64,000 nucleotides of DNA from Tsukamurella pulmonis (GTDB taxonomy: Bacteria > Actinomycetota > Actinomycetes > Mycobacteriales > Mycobacteriaceae). The stretch covers positions 2,432,136-2,496,135 of the forward strand of contig NZ_FNLF01000002.1 in NCBI RefSeq assembly GCF_900103175.1, written 5' to 3'. Position numbers and translations under genes: made by a program. Positions 55,195 to 64,000 of the stretch are shown here, piece by piece; the stretch's first letter is position 1; each line of letters opens with the position of its first letter. The notes beneath the pieces were generated by a model, which saw only the letters and a list, made by a program, of their open reading frames with translations, did not search any database and was not told the origin of the DNA.

Positions 55195-58100
55195 GTGATC
55201 CTCCTCCTCTCGACCTCGGACACCGACCTCCTCAGCGCGAAGGCCAGCGGCGCGGACTACCGCTGGGCCAACCCCGCGCGCATCAGCGTCGACCTCGACC
55301 TGCCGGGCCTGCTCGACGGCGCCGACATCGTGGTGGTGCGGATCCTCGGCGGACGCCGGTACTGGGAGAGCGGCCTCGACGCCCTCGCCGCGAGCGGCAA
55401 GCCGGTGGTCGTGGTCTCGGGGGAGCAGGCGCCCGACGCCGACCTGATGGAGGCCTCGACGGTGGCCGCCGGCGTCGCCACACAGGCGCACGCGTACCTC
55501 GCCGAGGGCGGGCCGGAGAACCTGGAACAGCTGTACCACTTCCTCTCGGACACGGTGCTGCTCACCGGGAACGGCTTCGCGCCGCCCGTCGCGGCGCCGC
55601 AGTGGGGCCTCGTGCCACGTGAGCACGCGGGCGACGGCCCGCGGATCGGCGTCCTGTACTACCGAGCCCAGCATCTGGCGGGCAACACCGCCTACATCGA
55701 CGCCCTGGCGTCGGCGATCGAGGCCAAAGGCGCTGTCGCCCTACCCGTCTTCTGCGCCTCGCTGCGCACGGCCGACGACGCCCTGTTCACCGAGCTGGCC
55801 ACCCTGGACGCCCTCGTCGTGACGGTTCTCGCGGCCGGCGGGGTCAACGCCGCGGGCGCCGCGGCGGGCGGCGACGACGAATCCTGGGACATCGGCCGGC
55901 TGGCGGCGCTGGACATCCCGATCCTGCAGGCGCTCGCACTCACCACGTCGCGCGCGCAGTGGGAGAGCAGCGACGACGGGCTGAGCCCGCTCGACGTGGC
56001 GACCCAGGTCGCGATCCCCGAGTTCGACGGCCGCATCATCACGGTGCCCTTCTCCTTCAAGGAGATCGGCGACGACGGCCTGCCCGCGTACGTCCCCGAC
56101 GCCGAGCGCGCCGACCGCGTCGCGGGCCTCGCCCTGCGTCACGCCCGCCTGCGCACGATTCCCAACGCCGACAAGCGCATCGCGCTCATGCTGTCGGCGT
56201 ACCCCACCAAGCACGCCCGCATCGGCAACGCTGTCGGCCTGGACACGCCGCAGTCGGCGCTGGAACTGATCCGCCGCCTGGCCGCCGCGGGCTACGACAT
56301 CGGCGATCCGGCCGGCATCCCCGGGCTGGAGGCCGACGACTCCGACGCCTTCATCCACGCCGTCATCGCCCGCGGCGGTCAGGACCCGGACTGGCTCTCC
56401 GACGAGCGGCTCGACGGCAGCGAGGTCACCGTCGACCCCGCGACCTACCGCGCCTGGTTCGCCACGCTCCCGCAGGACCTGCGCGACGCCGTGACAGAGC
56501 ACTGGGGCGAGGCGCCCGGGTCGCTGTTCACGACGGGCAGCGGCGACATCGCGATCGCCGCCCTGCGGTTCGGCAACCTCACCGTCATGGTGCAGCCGCC
56601 CCGCGGTTTCGGCGAGAACCCGGTCGCGATCTACCACGATCCGGACCTGCCGCCGAGCCACCACTACCTGGCCAGCTACCGGTGGGTCGCGGACCGCGAG
56701 CACGGTTTCGGTGCCGACGCGGTGATCCACCTCGGCAAGCACGGCAACCTCGAGTGGCTGCCCGGCAAGACGCTCGGCATGTCCGCGTCGTGCGGCACCG
56801 ACGCCGCGCTGGGCGACCTGCCGTTGATCTACCCGTTCCTGGTCAACGACCCCGGCGAGGGCACGCAGGCCAAGCGCCGCGCCCACGCCGTGCTCGTCGA
56901 TCACCTCATCCCGCCGATGGCCCGCGCCGAGAGCTACGGCGACATCGCCCGTCTCGAGCAGCACCTCGACGAGTACGCCAACGTGCAGAGCCTGGACCCG
57001 GCGAAGCTGCCGATGATCCGGCAACAGATCTGGACCCTGCTGCAGGCCGCGAAGCTCGACCACGACCTGGGCCTGGAGAACCAGCCCGACGAGGACGCCT
57101 TCGACGACATGCTGCTGCACGTCGACGGCTGGCTGTGCGAGATCAAGGACGTGCAGATCCGCGACGGCCTGCACATCCTCGGGCAGGCCCCGGCCGGCGA
57201 CGCGGAGACCGATCTGGTGCTGGCGATGCTGCGCGCCAAGCAGATGTGGGCGGGCTCGGTGCACACCCCGGGCCTGCGCGAGGCGCTGGGCCTGGAGGAG
57301 GACGGCACCGCGTCGAAGGCGAGGACCGACGAGTTCGAGGCCCGGGCCCGCGAGCTCGTCGTCGCCGCCGCGGCGGTCGACTGGGCACCGTCGGCGATGG
57401 CGGGCCTGAGCGAGGACCCCGCAGTGGTGAAGATCCTCGACTTCGCGGCGACCGAAGTGGTGCCACGCCTGCGCCGCACCGGCGACGAGCTCGATCACGT
57501 GCTGCGGGCGCTCGCGGGCGGCTTCGTGCCCGCGGGCCCGTCGGGATCGCCGCTGCGCGGCCTGGTCAACGTGTTGCCCACGGGCCGCAACTTCTACTCG
57601 GTGGACCCGAAGGCCGTACCGTCGCGGCTCGCGTGGGCGACGGGACAGGAGCTCGCCTCCTCGCTCGTGGAGCGCTACCTGGCCGAGCACGGCGAGTATC
57701 CGCGCTCCGTGGGCCTGTCCGTATGGGGCACCTCGGCCATGCGGACCTCCGGCGACGACATCGCGGAGGTGCTCGCGCTGCTCGGTGTCACACCGGTGTG
57801 GGACGAGCAGTCGCGCCGGGTGAGCGCCCTCGAGGTCATCGGGCTGGAGGAGCTGGGGCGTCCCCGTATCGACGTCACCGTCCGGATCTCGGGCTTCTTC
57901 CGCGACGCCTTCCCGCACGTCGTGGCGATGCTCGACGACGCCGTCCAGCTCGTGGCGCAGCTCGACGAGCCGGACGAGCAGAACTTCGTCGCCGCACACA
58001 CGCGCGCCGCGCTGGCCGAGCACGGCGACGAACGTCGCGCGACGACCCGCGTCTTCGGCTCCAAGCCCGGCACCTACGGCGCCGGCCTGCTGCAGCTCAT

Positions 58101-58764
58101 CGACTCGAAGAACTGGCGCAGCGACGCCGACCTCGCCGAGGTCTACACCGCGTGGGGCGGCTACGCCTACGGTCGCGGCCTCGACGGTGCGCCGGCCGCC
58201 GACGACATGCGCGCCGCGTACCGGCGGATCAACGTCGCCGCGAAGAACATCGACACCCGCGAGCACGACATCGCCGACTCGGACGACTACTTCCAGTACC
58301 ACGGCGGCATGGTCGCGACGGTCCGCCACCTCACGGGCACCGACCCCGAGGCGTACGTCGGCGACTCGACCCGCCCGGACTCGGTGCGCACCCGCACGCT
58401 GAGCGAGGAGACCAACCGGGTCTTCCGCGCGCGCGTCGTGAACCCGCGGTGGATGGCGGCCATGCGCCGGCACGGCTACAAGGGCGCCTTCGAGATGGCG
58501 GCGACGGTGGACTACCTCTTCGGCTTCGACGCCACCGCCGGCGTGATGGCCGACTGGATGTACGACAAGCTCACCGAGAACTACGTCCTCGATCCCGAGA
58601 ACCGCACGTTCATGGAGGAATCCAACCCGTGGGCGCTGCACGGCATCGCCGAGCGGCTCCTCGAGGCCTCGCAGCGCGAGCTGTGGAAGTCCCCGGACCC
58701 GCAGCTCCTCGCCGACCTCCAGCAGGTCTACCTGGACACCGAGGGCGACCTCGAGGACCGCTGA
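55195..58764 (+). CDS. cobN: Cobaltochelatase large subunit CobN
   Basis: CobN is the 1189-residue catalytic subunit that inserts cobalt into hydrogenobyrinic acid a,c-diamide. It belongs to the CobN/magnesium chelatase H family. Family stretches include GVLYYRAQHLAGNTAYIDAL, IHLGKHGNLEWLPGKTLGMS (histidines proposed for metal handling), NPWALHGIAERLLEAS and EMAATVDYLFGFDATAGVMA. The length is usual. The partner AAA subunits (CobS/CobT or ChlI/ChlD-like) are not in the window. GTG at 55195 is supported by the -10. In M. tuberculosis the gene (Rv2062c) is also near cobG-cobH-cobIJ. Confidence 0.96.
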   Translation: MILLLSTSDTDLLSAKASGADYRWANPARISVDLDLPGLLDGADIVVVRILGGRRYWESGLDALAASGKPVVVVSGEQAPDADLMEASTVAAGVATQAHAYLAEGGPENLEQLYHFLSDTVLLTGNGFAPPVAAPQWGLVPREHAGDGPRIGVLYYRAQHLAGNTAYIDALASAIEAKGAVALPVFCASLRTADDALFTELATLDALVVTVLAAGGVNAAGAAAGGDDESWDIGRLAALDIPILQALALTTSRAQWESSDDGLSPLDVATQVAIPEFDGRIITVPFSFKEIGDDGLPAYVPDAERADRVAGLALRHARLRTIPNADKRIALMLSAYPTKHARIGNAVGLDTPQSALELIRRLAAAGYDIGDPAGIPGLEADDSDAFIHAVIARGGQDPDWLSDERLDGSEVTVDPATYRAWFATLPQDLRDAVTEHWGEAPGSLFTTGSGDIAIAALRFGNLTVMVQPPRGFGENPVAIYHDPDLPPSHHYLASYRWVADREHGFGADAVIHLGKHGNLEWLPGKTLGMSASCGTDAALGDLPLIYPFLVNDPGEGTQAKRRAHAVLVDHLIPPMARAESYGDIARLEQHLDEYANVQSLDPAKLPMIRQQIWTLLQAAKLDHDLGLENQPDEDAFDDMLLHVDGWLCEIKDVQIRDGLHILGQAPAGDAETDLVLAMLRAKQMWAGSVHTPGLREALGLEEDGTASKARTDEFEARARELVVAAAAVDWAPSAMAGLSEDPAVVKILDFAATEVVPRLRRTGDELDHVLRALAGGFVPAGPSGSPLRGLVNVLPTGRNFYSVDPKAVPSRLAWATGQELASSLVERYLAEHGEYPRSVGLSVWGTSAMRTSGDDIAEVLALLGVTPVWDEQSRRVSALEVIGLEELGRPRIDVTVRISGFFRDAFPHVVAMLDDAVQLVAQLDEPDEQNFVAAHTRAALAEHGDERRATTRVFGSKPGTYGAGLLQLIDSKNWRSDADLAEVYTAWGGYAYGRGLDGAPAADDMRAAYRRINVAAKNIDTREHDIADSDDYFQYHGGMVATVRHLTGTDPEAYVGDSTRPDSVRTRTLSEETNRVFRARVVNPRWMAAMRRHGYKGAFEMAATVDYLFGFDATAGVMADWMYDKLTENYVLDPENRTFMEESNPWALHGIAERLLEASQRELWKSPDPQLLADLQQVYLDTEGDLEDR

Positions 58765-58801
58765 CCGGGAACCATTCGCCCGGTTCGCCCGTTGTACGGG
58801 T

Positions 58802-59344
58802 ATGAAGCTCTTCGCGTTCCTGACCTACATCGTCGTGGAGATCGCGGCGTTCGCCGGACTGGTGTCCTGGCTCGGCTTCGGCTGGGCGGTGCTCGCCATC
58901 ATCGGCGCCACCGCGCTCGGCGTCATCATGCTGCGGCGCACCGCATCGGGCGTGCTGCGCGACCTCGGGCAGGCCCTCGACGGCCAGCGGTCCGCGGGCC
59001 CCGCCCTGATGGACAGCGCGATCCTCGCGGCCGCCGTCTTCCTGCTCGCCGTGCCCGGGGTGGTGAGCACCGCACTGGGCCTGCTGCTCCTGGTCAAGCC
59101 CGTGCGCGCCGTGGTCCGGCCGGCGGTCGCGTACGTGGGCGCCAAGCGCGTGGCCGCGTTCGTCGAGGAGTCCGGACTGGTCACCGTGCTCGCCGGGCAG
59201 CCGCGGGGGTACGGCACCGTCGTCGACGGTGACGTCGTCTCCGGACGCGAGCGCACCGACGAGCCCATCGTCGATGTGACGGGTCCCGGCCAGGGCGGGC
59301 AGTACGGCCCCCGGCCCGGATTCCGCGAGCTGCCGCCCGCGTAG
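58802..59344 (+). CDS. fxsA: FxsA-family membrane protein
   Basis: A 180-residue FxsA-like protein, counterpart of Rv2053c. It has a first helix (FAFLTYIVVEIAAFAGLVSW), a second at about 25-40 and a third around 77-100 (AVFLLAVPGVVSTALGLLLL). The central GRP-type loop of FxsA is represented by RTASGVLRDLGQALDGQRSA. The C-terminal 70 residues are polar. In E. coli FxsA blocks F-plasmid exclusion of phage T7; its ordinary role is unknown. It precedes the amidohydrolase gene by 14 bases. Confidence 0.85.
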   Translation: MKLFAFLTYIVVEIAAFAGLVSWLGFGWAVLAIIGATALGVIMLRRTASGVLRDLGQALDGQRSAGPALMDSAILAAAVFLLAVPGVVSTALGLLLLVKPVRAVVRPAVAYVGAKRVAAFVEESGLVTVLAGQPRGYGTVVDGDVVSGRERTDEPIVDVTGPGQGGQYGPRPGFRELPPA

Positions 59345-59358
59345 CAGACTGGTCCACC

Positions 59359-60884
59359 GTGACCACCGAACTGCTCGTCGGCGGGCGGATCTACACGCCC
59401 ACGTCCACCACTGCCACCGCGATCGCCGTCGAGAACGGCCGGATCAGCTGGATCGGCGAGGATCGCGCCGCCCGCGCCCTGCACCCGGACGCGCAGGTCA
59501 CCGACCTCGGCGGCGCCTTCCTCGCCCCGGCCTTCGTCGACACCCACGTGCACCTGACCGCCACGGGCCTCGCGCTCACCGGGCCGGACCTGACCGGCGG
59601 GCCTGATGCGGTGCGCGCCGCGCTCGCGGCGGCGACCGGCGAGACCGTGATCGCCCGCGGCTGGGACGACACCGCCTGGGAGCGCCCGCTGCAGCGCACC
59701 GACCTCGACGAGGCTCGCATCGTCTACGCCGCCCGCGTCGACGAGCACTCCGCACAGGCCAGCACCGCGCTGCGCGCCCTCGTCCCGGGCCTCGCGGACC
59801 TCGATGGGTTCTCGCCCGACGGCCCGCTCACCGCCGCCGCCCACCACGCGGTCCGAGCCGCCGCGCTCGCGGCGCTCACCGATGCCCAGATCACCGCCGC
59901 GCAGACGGCGGCCCTCGACGCGGCCGCCGCCGCCGGCATCGCCGCCGTCCACGAGTGCGGCGGGCCCGACATCGCGGGGGAGCGCGACTTCGCCCTCCTC
60001 GGCGCCCTCACCCACGGCGTGCACGTGCGCCGCTACTGGGGCGAGGCCGCCCGCGACGCCGACGACGCCCGCGCGATCATCTACCGCACCGGCGCCGACG
60101 GCCTGGCCGGTGACCTCTTCGTCGACGGTTCGCTGGGCAGCCGCACCGCGCTGCTGCACGCGCCGTACGCGGACGCCCCGTCGACCGGCGTGGGGTACCT
60201 CGACCAGGACACCGTCACCGCGCACATCCTGGCCTGCACCCGCGCCCGGATCCAGGCCGGATTCCACGCCATCGGCGACGCCGCGGTCGCCCGGGTCGTC
60301 GCGGGCTTCGAGGCGGCCGTCGACGCCTTCGGCGGTCCCCGCGTCGCCTCCTGCGGTCACCGCATCGAACACGCCGAGATGGTCACCGCCGACGAGGCCG
60401 CGCGGCTCGGCGACTGGGGCGTCAACGCCTCCATGCAGCCGCAGTTCGACGCCCTGTGGGGCGGCCCCGACGGTATGTACGCGCGCCGCCTGGGCGCCGA
60501 GCGCGCCGCGACCCTCAACGACTTCGCGCTGCTCGCGAAGAACGCCGTCCCGCTCGCCTTCTCCTCGGACTCCCGCCCCCGCCCTCCACCTCGCCGGCCA
60601 CGCAGCACCGCACCCGGGCAGCCGCTCGCCCCGCGCCTCGCGGCCCACCGCGGCTGGCGGCCAGGCGCGACGGCGTCGCCGGCACCCTGGTTCCGGGAGC
60701 GCCCGCGACCTTCGCGGTCTGGGACGCCGATGAGCTGGTCGTCCGGGCACCGTCGGACGCGGTGCAGCGCTGGTCCACCGACCCCCGCGCCGGCGTCGCC
60801 CCGCTGCCCGACCTGGCCCCCGGCGCCCGCCTCCCGCGCTGCCTGCGCACGGTGGTCGACGGCCGGACGGTGTTCGCGGCGTGA
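59359..60884 (+). pseudogene. Amidohydrolase (YtcJ-like) with clustered frameshifts
   Basis: From the GTG at 59359 the frame encodes a good amidohydrolase: FVDTHVHLTATG (HxH metal site), AVHECGGPDI, GFHAIGDAAVAR, and HRIEHAEMV. After VPLAFSSDS near 60570 similarity is lost in this frame. It reappears in short pieces in the other two frames (ATQHRT, PGSRSPRA, AAHRGWRP) over about 100 bases. Then it runs cleanly in a second frame, from RRDGVAGTLVPGAPATFAVW to the TGA at 60882-60884. Several small deletions in this C-rich stretch explain the pattern. Either the gene is broken or the assembly has an error. lnt starts in the last 4 bases. Confidence 0.8.
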
Positions 60885-62416
60885 GCGTGCTGCTCCGCGG
60901 GGGAGCGAGCCTGCTCGCCGGCGTCGCCCTCTTCTTCGCCTTCCCACCCGCGGGACTGTGGTGGCTCGCGCCGATCGGCGTCGCGGTGCTCGTCGCGGTG
61001 CTCACCACGCGCGCGAGTCCCACCCTGCGCGGCGGATTCGGCTACGGCCTGCTCACCGGCGCCGGGCTGTTCATTCCGCTGCTCAAATGGATCGACACGA
61101 TGGTCGGCGCGCTGCCGTGGATCGGTCTCGGCATCACCTGTGCCCTCTACTACGGCGCCTTCGGGCTGCTCGCGACCCGCGTGGCCCGGGCCCCCGGCGG
61201 CCCGGTCTGGGTGGCCGCCGCGTTCTCCGTCACGGAGTGGGCGCGCGCCTCCTTCCCGTTCGGGGGCTTCCCCTGGGGCCGGCTCGCCTTCAGCCAGGCC
61301 GACGGTCCGCTGCTCTCCCTCGCTCGGTACGTCGGTGCGCCGGGGCTGTCCTTCGCCGTCGCGCTGGTCGGCGCGTGCCTCGCAGCCGCGGGCGTGGCGG
61401 CCGTGCGGCGGGCGGACCGTCGGGCCTACGTGCTGCCCGCGGCGGCGGTGGCCCTGACCGGCATCGCGACGGCGGCGGCCTGGCCGGCCATCGGCGCACC
61501 GTCGGACGGGCGCGCGGTGACCCTCGCCGCGATCCAGGGCAACGTGCCCGAGCAGCGGTGGGACGTCGCGACGCAGCGCGAGGCGGTGCTCACCAACCAC
61601 CTCACCGAGACGCGCCGGCTCGCGACGGAGGTGCGGGAGGGCCGGCAGAAGCAGCCCGACGTGGTGATCTGGCCGGAGAACTCCTCGGACGTCTCGCCCG
61701 AACGCGATCCCGATGTGGCCGCCCGGATCCGCGCCGCGGCCGCCGAGGTGCGCGCCCCGATCCTGGTCGGCACGGTGCACTACGACGGCACCGGCCGCTA
61801 TTACAACAGCATGATCCTGATCGACGCGAGCGGCCCGCTCGAGCGGCACGACAAGGCCATCCTGCAGCCCTTCGGCGAGACCATGCCGATGCGGGACTTC
61901 TTCCGGCTGTTCAGCGACTACGTCGATCTCGCCAACGACTTCACGCCCGGGGACGGGCCCGGAGTGGTGCACGCGAACGGTGTGCCGTTGGGCGTCGCGA
62001 CCTGTTACGAGGTGGCCTTCGACCGGGCCCTGCGCGGCTCCGTCGAGAACGGCGCGCAGGTGCTCACGGTGCCGACCAACAACGCCACCTTCGGCCGCAC
62101 GGGCATGACCTATCAGCAGCTCGGAATGTCCCGGGTCCGCGCCGTCGAGCTGGACCGGGACGTCGTCGTCGCGGCGACCACCGGGGTCAGCGCGCTCGTG
62201 CGGCCCGACGGTGACGTGACCCGGCAGACCGGCATCTGGACGGGCGACCACCTGGTCGAGACGATCCGGCTGCGCGAGGGCCTCACCCCGGCCGCCCGGC
62301 TGGGGGATTGGGGCGAGGTCGCGCTGCTGGTGGCCACCCTCTGCGGAATCGCGATCGCGATAAGGCACGATAGAAGTCTGTTTCAGCCCCGAACCCGGAC
62401 CGAGGAACCTTCATGA
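60881..62416 (+). CDS. lnt: Apolipoprotein N-acyltransferase Lnt
   Basis: Lnt adds the third acyl chain to lipoproteins at the outer face of the membrane. The 511-residue protein has about seven membrane segments in its first 190 residues, a nitrilase-like domain (about 210-470), and a last membrane helix. The catalytic triad is visible: Glu in [10 protein letters not shown], Lys in the [13 protein letters not shown] stretch and Cys in [14 protein letters not shown]. In M. tuberculosis, Lnt is the N-terminal half of Ppm1; here it is a separate gene joined by an ATGA overlap to ppm1. The lipoproteins at 7520 and 9957 are possible clients. Confidence 0.94.
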   Translation: MSVLLRGGASLLAGVALFFAFPPAGLWWLAPIGVAVLVAVLTTRASPTLRGGFGYGLLTGAGLFIPLLKWIDTMVGALPWIGLGITCALYYGAFGLLATRVARAPGGPVWVAAAFSVTEWARASFPFGGFPWGRLAFSQADGPLLSLARYVGAPGLSFAVALVGACLAAAGVAAVRRADRRAYVLPAAAVALTGIATAAAWPAIGAPSDGRAVTLAAIQGNVPEQRWDVATQREAVLTNHLTETRRLATEVREGRQKQPDVVIWPENSSDVSPERDPDVAARIRAAAAEVRAPILVGTVHYDGTGRYYNSMILIDASGPLERHDKAILQPFGETMPMRDFFRLFSDYVDLANDFTPGDGPGVVHANGVPLGVATCYEVAFDRALRGSVENGAQVLTVPTNNATFGRTGMTYQQLGMSRVRAVELDRDVVVAATTGVSALVRPDGDVTRQTGIWTGDHLVETIRLREGLTPAARLGDWGEVALLVATLCGIAIAIRHDRSLFQPRTRTEEPS

Positions 62417-63171
62417 GTGAGACGTCAGCGCCGTCGTCGAAGACGCTGGTGATCATCCCCACGTACAACGAGCTGGAGAACCTGCCGCTCATCGTGGGCC
62501 GGCTGCACCGCGCGCAGCCCGGCGTCGACGTGCTCGTGGTCGACGACAACAGCCCCGACGGCACCGGCGACCTCGCCGACACCATGGCCGCCAAGGACCC
62601 GCGGATCCACGTCCTGCACCGGGCGGAGAAGAACGGGCTGGGCGGCGCCTACATCGCCGGGTTCAAGTGGGCGCTCGAGCGCGACTACCGCGTCATCGTC
62701 GAGATGGACGCCGACGGCTCGCACGCCCCCGAGCAGCTGGAGCGTCACCTGGCGGCGATCGACGCCGGCGCCGACCTGGTGATCGGTTCGCGCTACGTCT
62801 TCGGCGGCAAGACCGTGAACTGGCCGCTCTCGCGGCAGCTGATCTCGCGGGGCGGCAACGTCTACAGCCAGGTCATCCTCGGCACCCGGATCCGGGACAT
62901 CACCGGCGGCTACAAGGCCTTCCGCCGCGAGACGCTCGAGGGGCTCGGCCTCGACGAGATCGAGTCGCTGGGCTACAGCTTCCAGATCGATCTGACCTGG
63001 CGCGCGGTGCAGGCCGGCTTCACCGTGGTCGAGGTGCCCATCACCTTCACCGAGCGGGTCATCGGCGAGTCGAAGATGAGCGGCTCCATCGTCAAGGAGG
63101 CGGCGACGCTGGTGCCGCGCTGGGGCTACCGCGCCCGCAAGCGCAAGGTGCAGCGCCTGCTCGGCAAGTAG
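62413..63171 (+). CDS. ppm1: Polyprenol monophosphomannose synthase Ppm1 (GT2 domain)
   Basis: Ppm1 transfers mannose from GDP-mannose to polyprenyl phosphate, the donor for lipomannan, lipoarabinomannan and protein mannosylation. The 252-residue GT-A enzyme has [28 protein letters not shown] and the metal motif [12 protein letters not shown] (DxD). [19 protein letters not shown] is also typical. No membrane helices are present, as in the GT domain of actinobacterial Ppm1. It overlaps lnt and is followed by a strong terminator, so lnt-ppm1 ends the operon. Confidence 0.95.
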   Translation: MSETSAPSSKTLVIIPTYNELENLPLIVGRLHRAQPGVDVLVVDDNSPDGTGDLADTMAAKDPRIHVLHRAEKNGLGGAYIAGFKWALERDYRVIVEMDADGSHAPEQLERHLAAIDAGADLVIGSRYVFGGKTVNWPLSRQLISRGGNVYSQVILGTRIRDITGGYKAFRRETLEGLGLDEIESLGYSFQIDLTWRAVQAGFTVVEVPITFTERVIGESKMSGSIVKEAATLVPRWGYRARKRKVQRLLGK

Positions 63172-63181
63172 CCACCGCACG

Positions 63182-63215
63182 ACGAAGGGCCCCGGAGTGA
63201 TCCGGGGCCCTTCGT
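63182..63215. terminator. Strong bidirectional hairpin terminator
   Basis: A perfect 15-base stem (ACGAAGGGCCCCGGA and its complement) with loop GTGA, 11 bases after the ppm1 stop and 23 bases from the rbpA stop. It can serve both converging genes. TTCG follows the stem; there is no long T-run, as is common in actinobacteria. Confidence 0.88.
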
Positions 63216-63237
63216 GTTCGTTCGGACGAACCTCGCG

Positions 63238-63573
63238 TTACTTGCCGCGGCGCGCCTTGAGCAGGTCCAGCCGTTCCTTGAGGAGCTCCTCGAGCTCGCC
63301 CTCGGACCGCCGCTCCAGGAGCATGTCCCAGTGCGTGCGCGGCGGCTTGGCCTTCTTCTCCTCGGGTGCGACCCCGTCGATCAGGGTGCCCTCGAGCCCG
63401 TTCTTGCACAGCCAGGTGCCGGGAAGCTCGGCGTCGTCCGCGAACGGGACGTCGAACTCCTCGCCGTTGTCGGTGCGGTACCGCGCCACGCGGCGCGGAG
63501 CGAGGTCGTGGTCCCGATCCGTCTCATAGCTCACCGCACCCAGGCGGCTGCCTCGTAGAACTCGATCTGCCAT
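63238..63573 (-). CDS. rbpA: RNA polymerase-binding protein RbpA
   Basis: RbpA binds the principal sigma factor and RNA polymerase and stabilises open complexes; it is essential in M. tuberculosis (Rv2050). The 111-residue protein has the N-terminal tail (MADRVLRGSRLGAVSYETDR), a core domain with RVARYRTDNGEEFDVPFADD and WLCKNGLEGTL, a basic linker, and the sigma-interaction helix RTHWDMLLERRSEGELEELL. A GGGAGAAG ribosome site precedes the ATG at 63573. A possible -10 (TAGACT on the minus strand, 63615-63610) is about 37 bases upstream. Confidence 0.97.
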   Translation of the reverse strand: MADRVLRGSRLGAVSYETDRDHDLAPRRVARYRTDNGEEFDVPFADDAELPGTWLCKNGLEGTLIDGVAPEEKKAKPPRTHWDMLLERRSEGELEELLKERLDLLKARRGK

Positions 63574-63625
63574 GCTTCTCCCAACCTCTCGCCTACGCCG
63601 AACATTCCCAGTCTACCCGGTTCAC

Positions 63626-63631
63626 TAGACT
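63626..63631 (+). promoter_or_regulatory. -10 hexamer of zinc-finger-like gene
   Basis: TAGACT, 7 bases before the ATG at 63639. It forms an inverted repeat with the rbpA -10 (AGTCTA at 63610-63615). Confidence 0.45.
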
Positions 63632-63638
63632 GCGGCCC

Positions 63639-63974
63639 ATGACCACCGCTCGCCGTCGCAGGTCCGCCGCGTGTGCCTGGTGCGGGCGCGAGGTGGTCAC
63701 GGAGGGACCGGGGCGCACCCGCAAGTACTGCCGCCGGTCCTGCCGCCAGCGCGCCTACGAGGCCCGCACCGCCCTCGCCGGGACCTCGCTGCCACCGGAT
63801 TCGGTGGTGCTCACCGCCGAGGAGGCCGAGTCCGTAGGAGAGCGTATGTTCGAGGTGCGCTGCGCCGCGGAGGACGTGCGGACCGCGATCGCCGAGGGCG
63901 CCGACACCGACGAGCTGGCGGCGCTCGCGGAGCACCTGGTCGAGACCGCGCGGGCCGCGGAACGCCTGCGCTGA
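63639..63974 (+). CDS. Small zinc-finger-like protein (Rv2049c-like position)
   Basis: A 111-residue protein. The N-terminal third has a probable zinc site, CAWC near 13-16 and YCRRSC near 33-38 in a basic context (RTRKYCRRSCRQRAYEAR), suggesting nucleic-acid contact. The rest is an acidic helical tail (VLTAEEAESVGERMFEVR, ADTDELAALAEHLVETAR). It is divergent from rbpA, with 65 bases between starts. The family is uncharacterised. The ATG is fixed by the -10 spacing. Confidence 0.8.
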   Translation: MTTARRRRSAACAWCGREVVTEGPGRTRKYCRRSCRQRAYEARTALAGTSLPPDSVVLTAEEAESVGERMFEVRCAAEDVRTAIAEGADTDELAALAEHLVETARAAERLR

Positions 63975-64000
63975 GCACGCGCCGAACAACGAGAGGGATG

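Noticed and set aside
55741-58641. 966-residue minus-strand frame opposite cobN
   Set aside because: Antisense shadow of cobN with no family signature or plausible start.
59359-62214. 951-residue fusion of amidohydrolase with the region of lnt
   Set aside because: After about codon 405 the frame is the wrong one for both the amidohydrolase C-terminus and lnt; the apparent fusion is a frameshift effect.

Overview
The window is high-GC actinobacterial DNA of the mycolic-acid group (order Mycobacteriales). Evidence for this is the mycothiol gene mshC, a complete Pup-proteasome locus, rbpA, a DprE2-type reductase, deazaflavin (F420)-type oxidoreductases, and a gene order that follows the Mycobacterium tuberculosis block from Rv2130c (mshC) down to Rv2049c. 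The mycobacterial PE/PPE genes are missing, lnt and ppm1 are separate genes, and several insertions break the shared order. It is therefore probably a non-Mycobacterium genus; Tsukamurella is my best guess, made from memory of gene content and not from any search. No rRNA, tRNA, CRISPR array, intact insertion sequence or prophage was seen.

Layout. 1-6.2 kb: mshC, a small unknown gene, a PAC2-family gene and B12-dependent methionine synthase metH. 6.2-7.5 kb: a lower-GC accessory patch with a possible SUKH-like protein and a broken Uma2 nuclease remnant. 7.5-15 kb: an exported nucleotidase lipoprotein, a HAD phosphatase, a lipoprotein, a membrane alpha/beta hydrolase, hisE-hisG, a thioesterase-like gene and a DUF1877 gene. 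15-34 kb: the Pup-proteasome region (trmI, mpa, dop, pup, prcB, prcA, pafA, pafB, pafC). It is interrupted by an FHA-ABC transporter gene, a patch of PH-like membrane genes (one with an in-frame amber codon), a CPBP protease, a MetP/MetS-type importer and a divergent TetR/SDR pair. 34-42 kb: tatA-tatC-helY, a DUF4333 protein, a 5'-3' exonuclease, an M24 peptidase and a sugar transporter. 42-46 kb: an F420-dependent biliverdin reductase homologue, a DprE2-like reductase and cobL-cobM-cobK. 46-49.6 kb: small accessory genes (MerR, alpha/beta hydrolase, isochorismatase-fold protein, PPOX protein). 49.6-58.8 kb: cobIJ, cobH, cobG and cobN of the aerobic cobalamin pathway, with a fabH-like/TetR/hotdog insertion. 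58.8-64 kb: fxsA, a frameshifted amidohydrolase, lnt-ppm1, a strong terminator, rbpA and a zinc-finger-like protein.

How the genes work together. Pup (ending in Gln) is deamidated by Dop and ligated to targets by PafA; Mpa (ending QYL) feeds pupylated targets to the PrcBA core. PafBC is a transcription activator pair. Seven cobalamin genes cover much of the corrin ring pathway and supply the cofactor of MetH. Lnt and Ppm1 serve lipoprotein acylation and mannosylation at the membrane.

A striking sequence-level feature is that about twenty genes start 5-7 bases after a TANNNT-like -10 hexamer, the arrangement expected for leaderless mRNAs. The best targets for follow-up are two divergent TetR systems with paired inverted-repeat operators, an isochorismatase-fold protein lacking its catalytic residues, a cobG gene with no ATG/GTG/TTG start, a perfect 36-bp palindrome inside a protease gene, and two disrupted genes.
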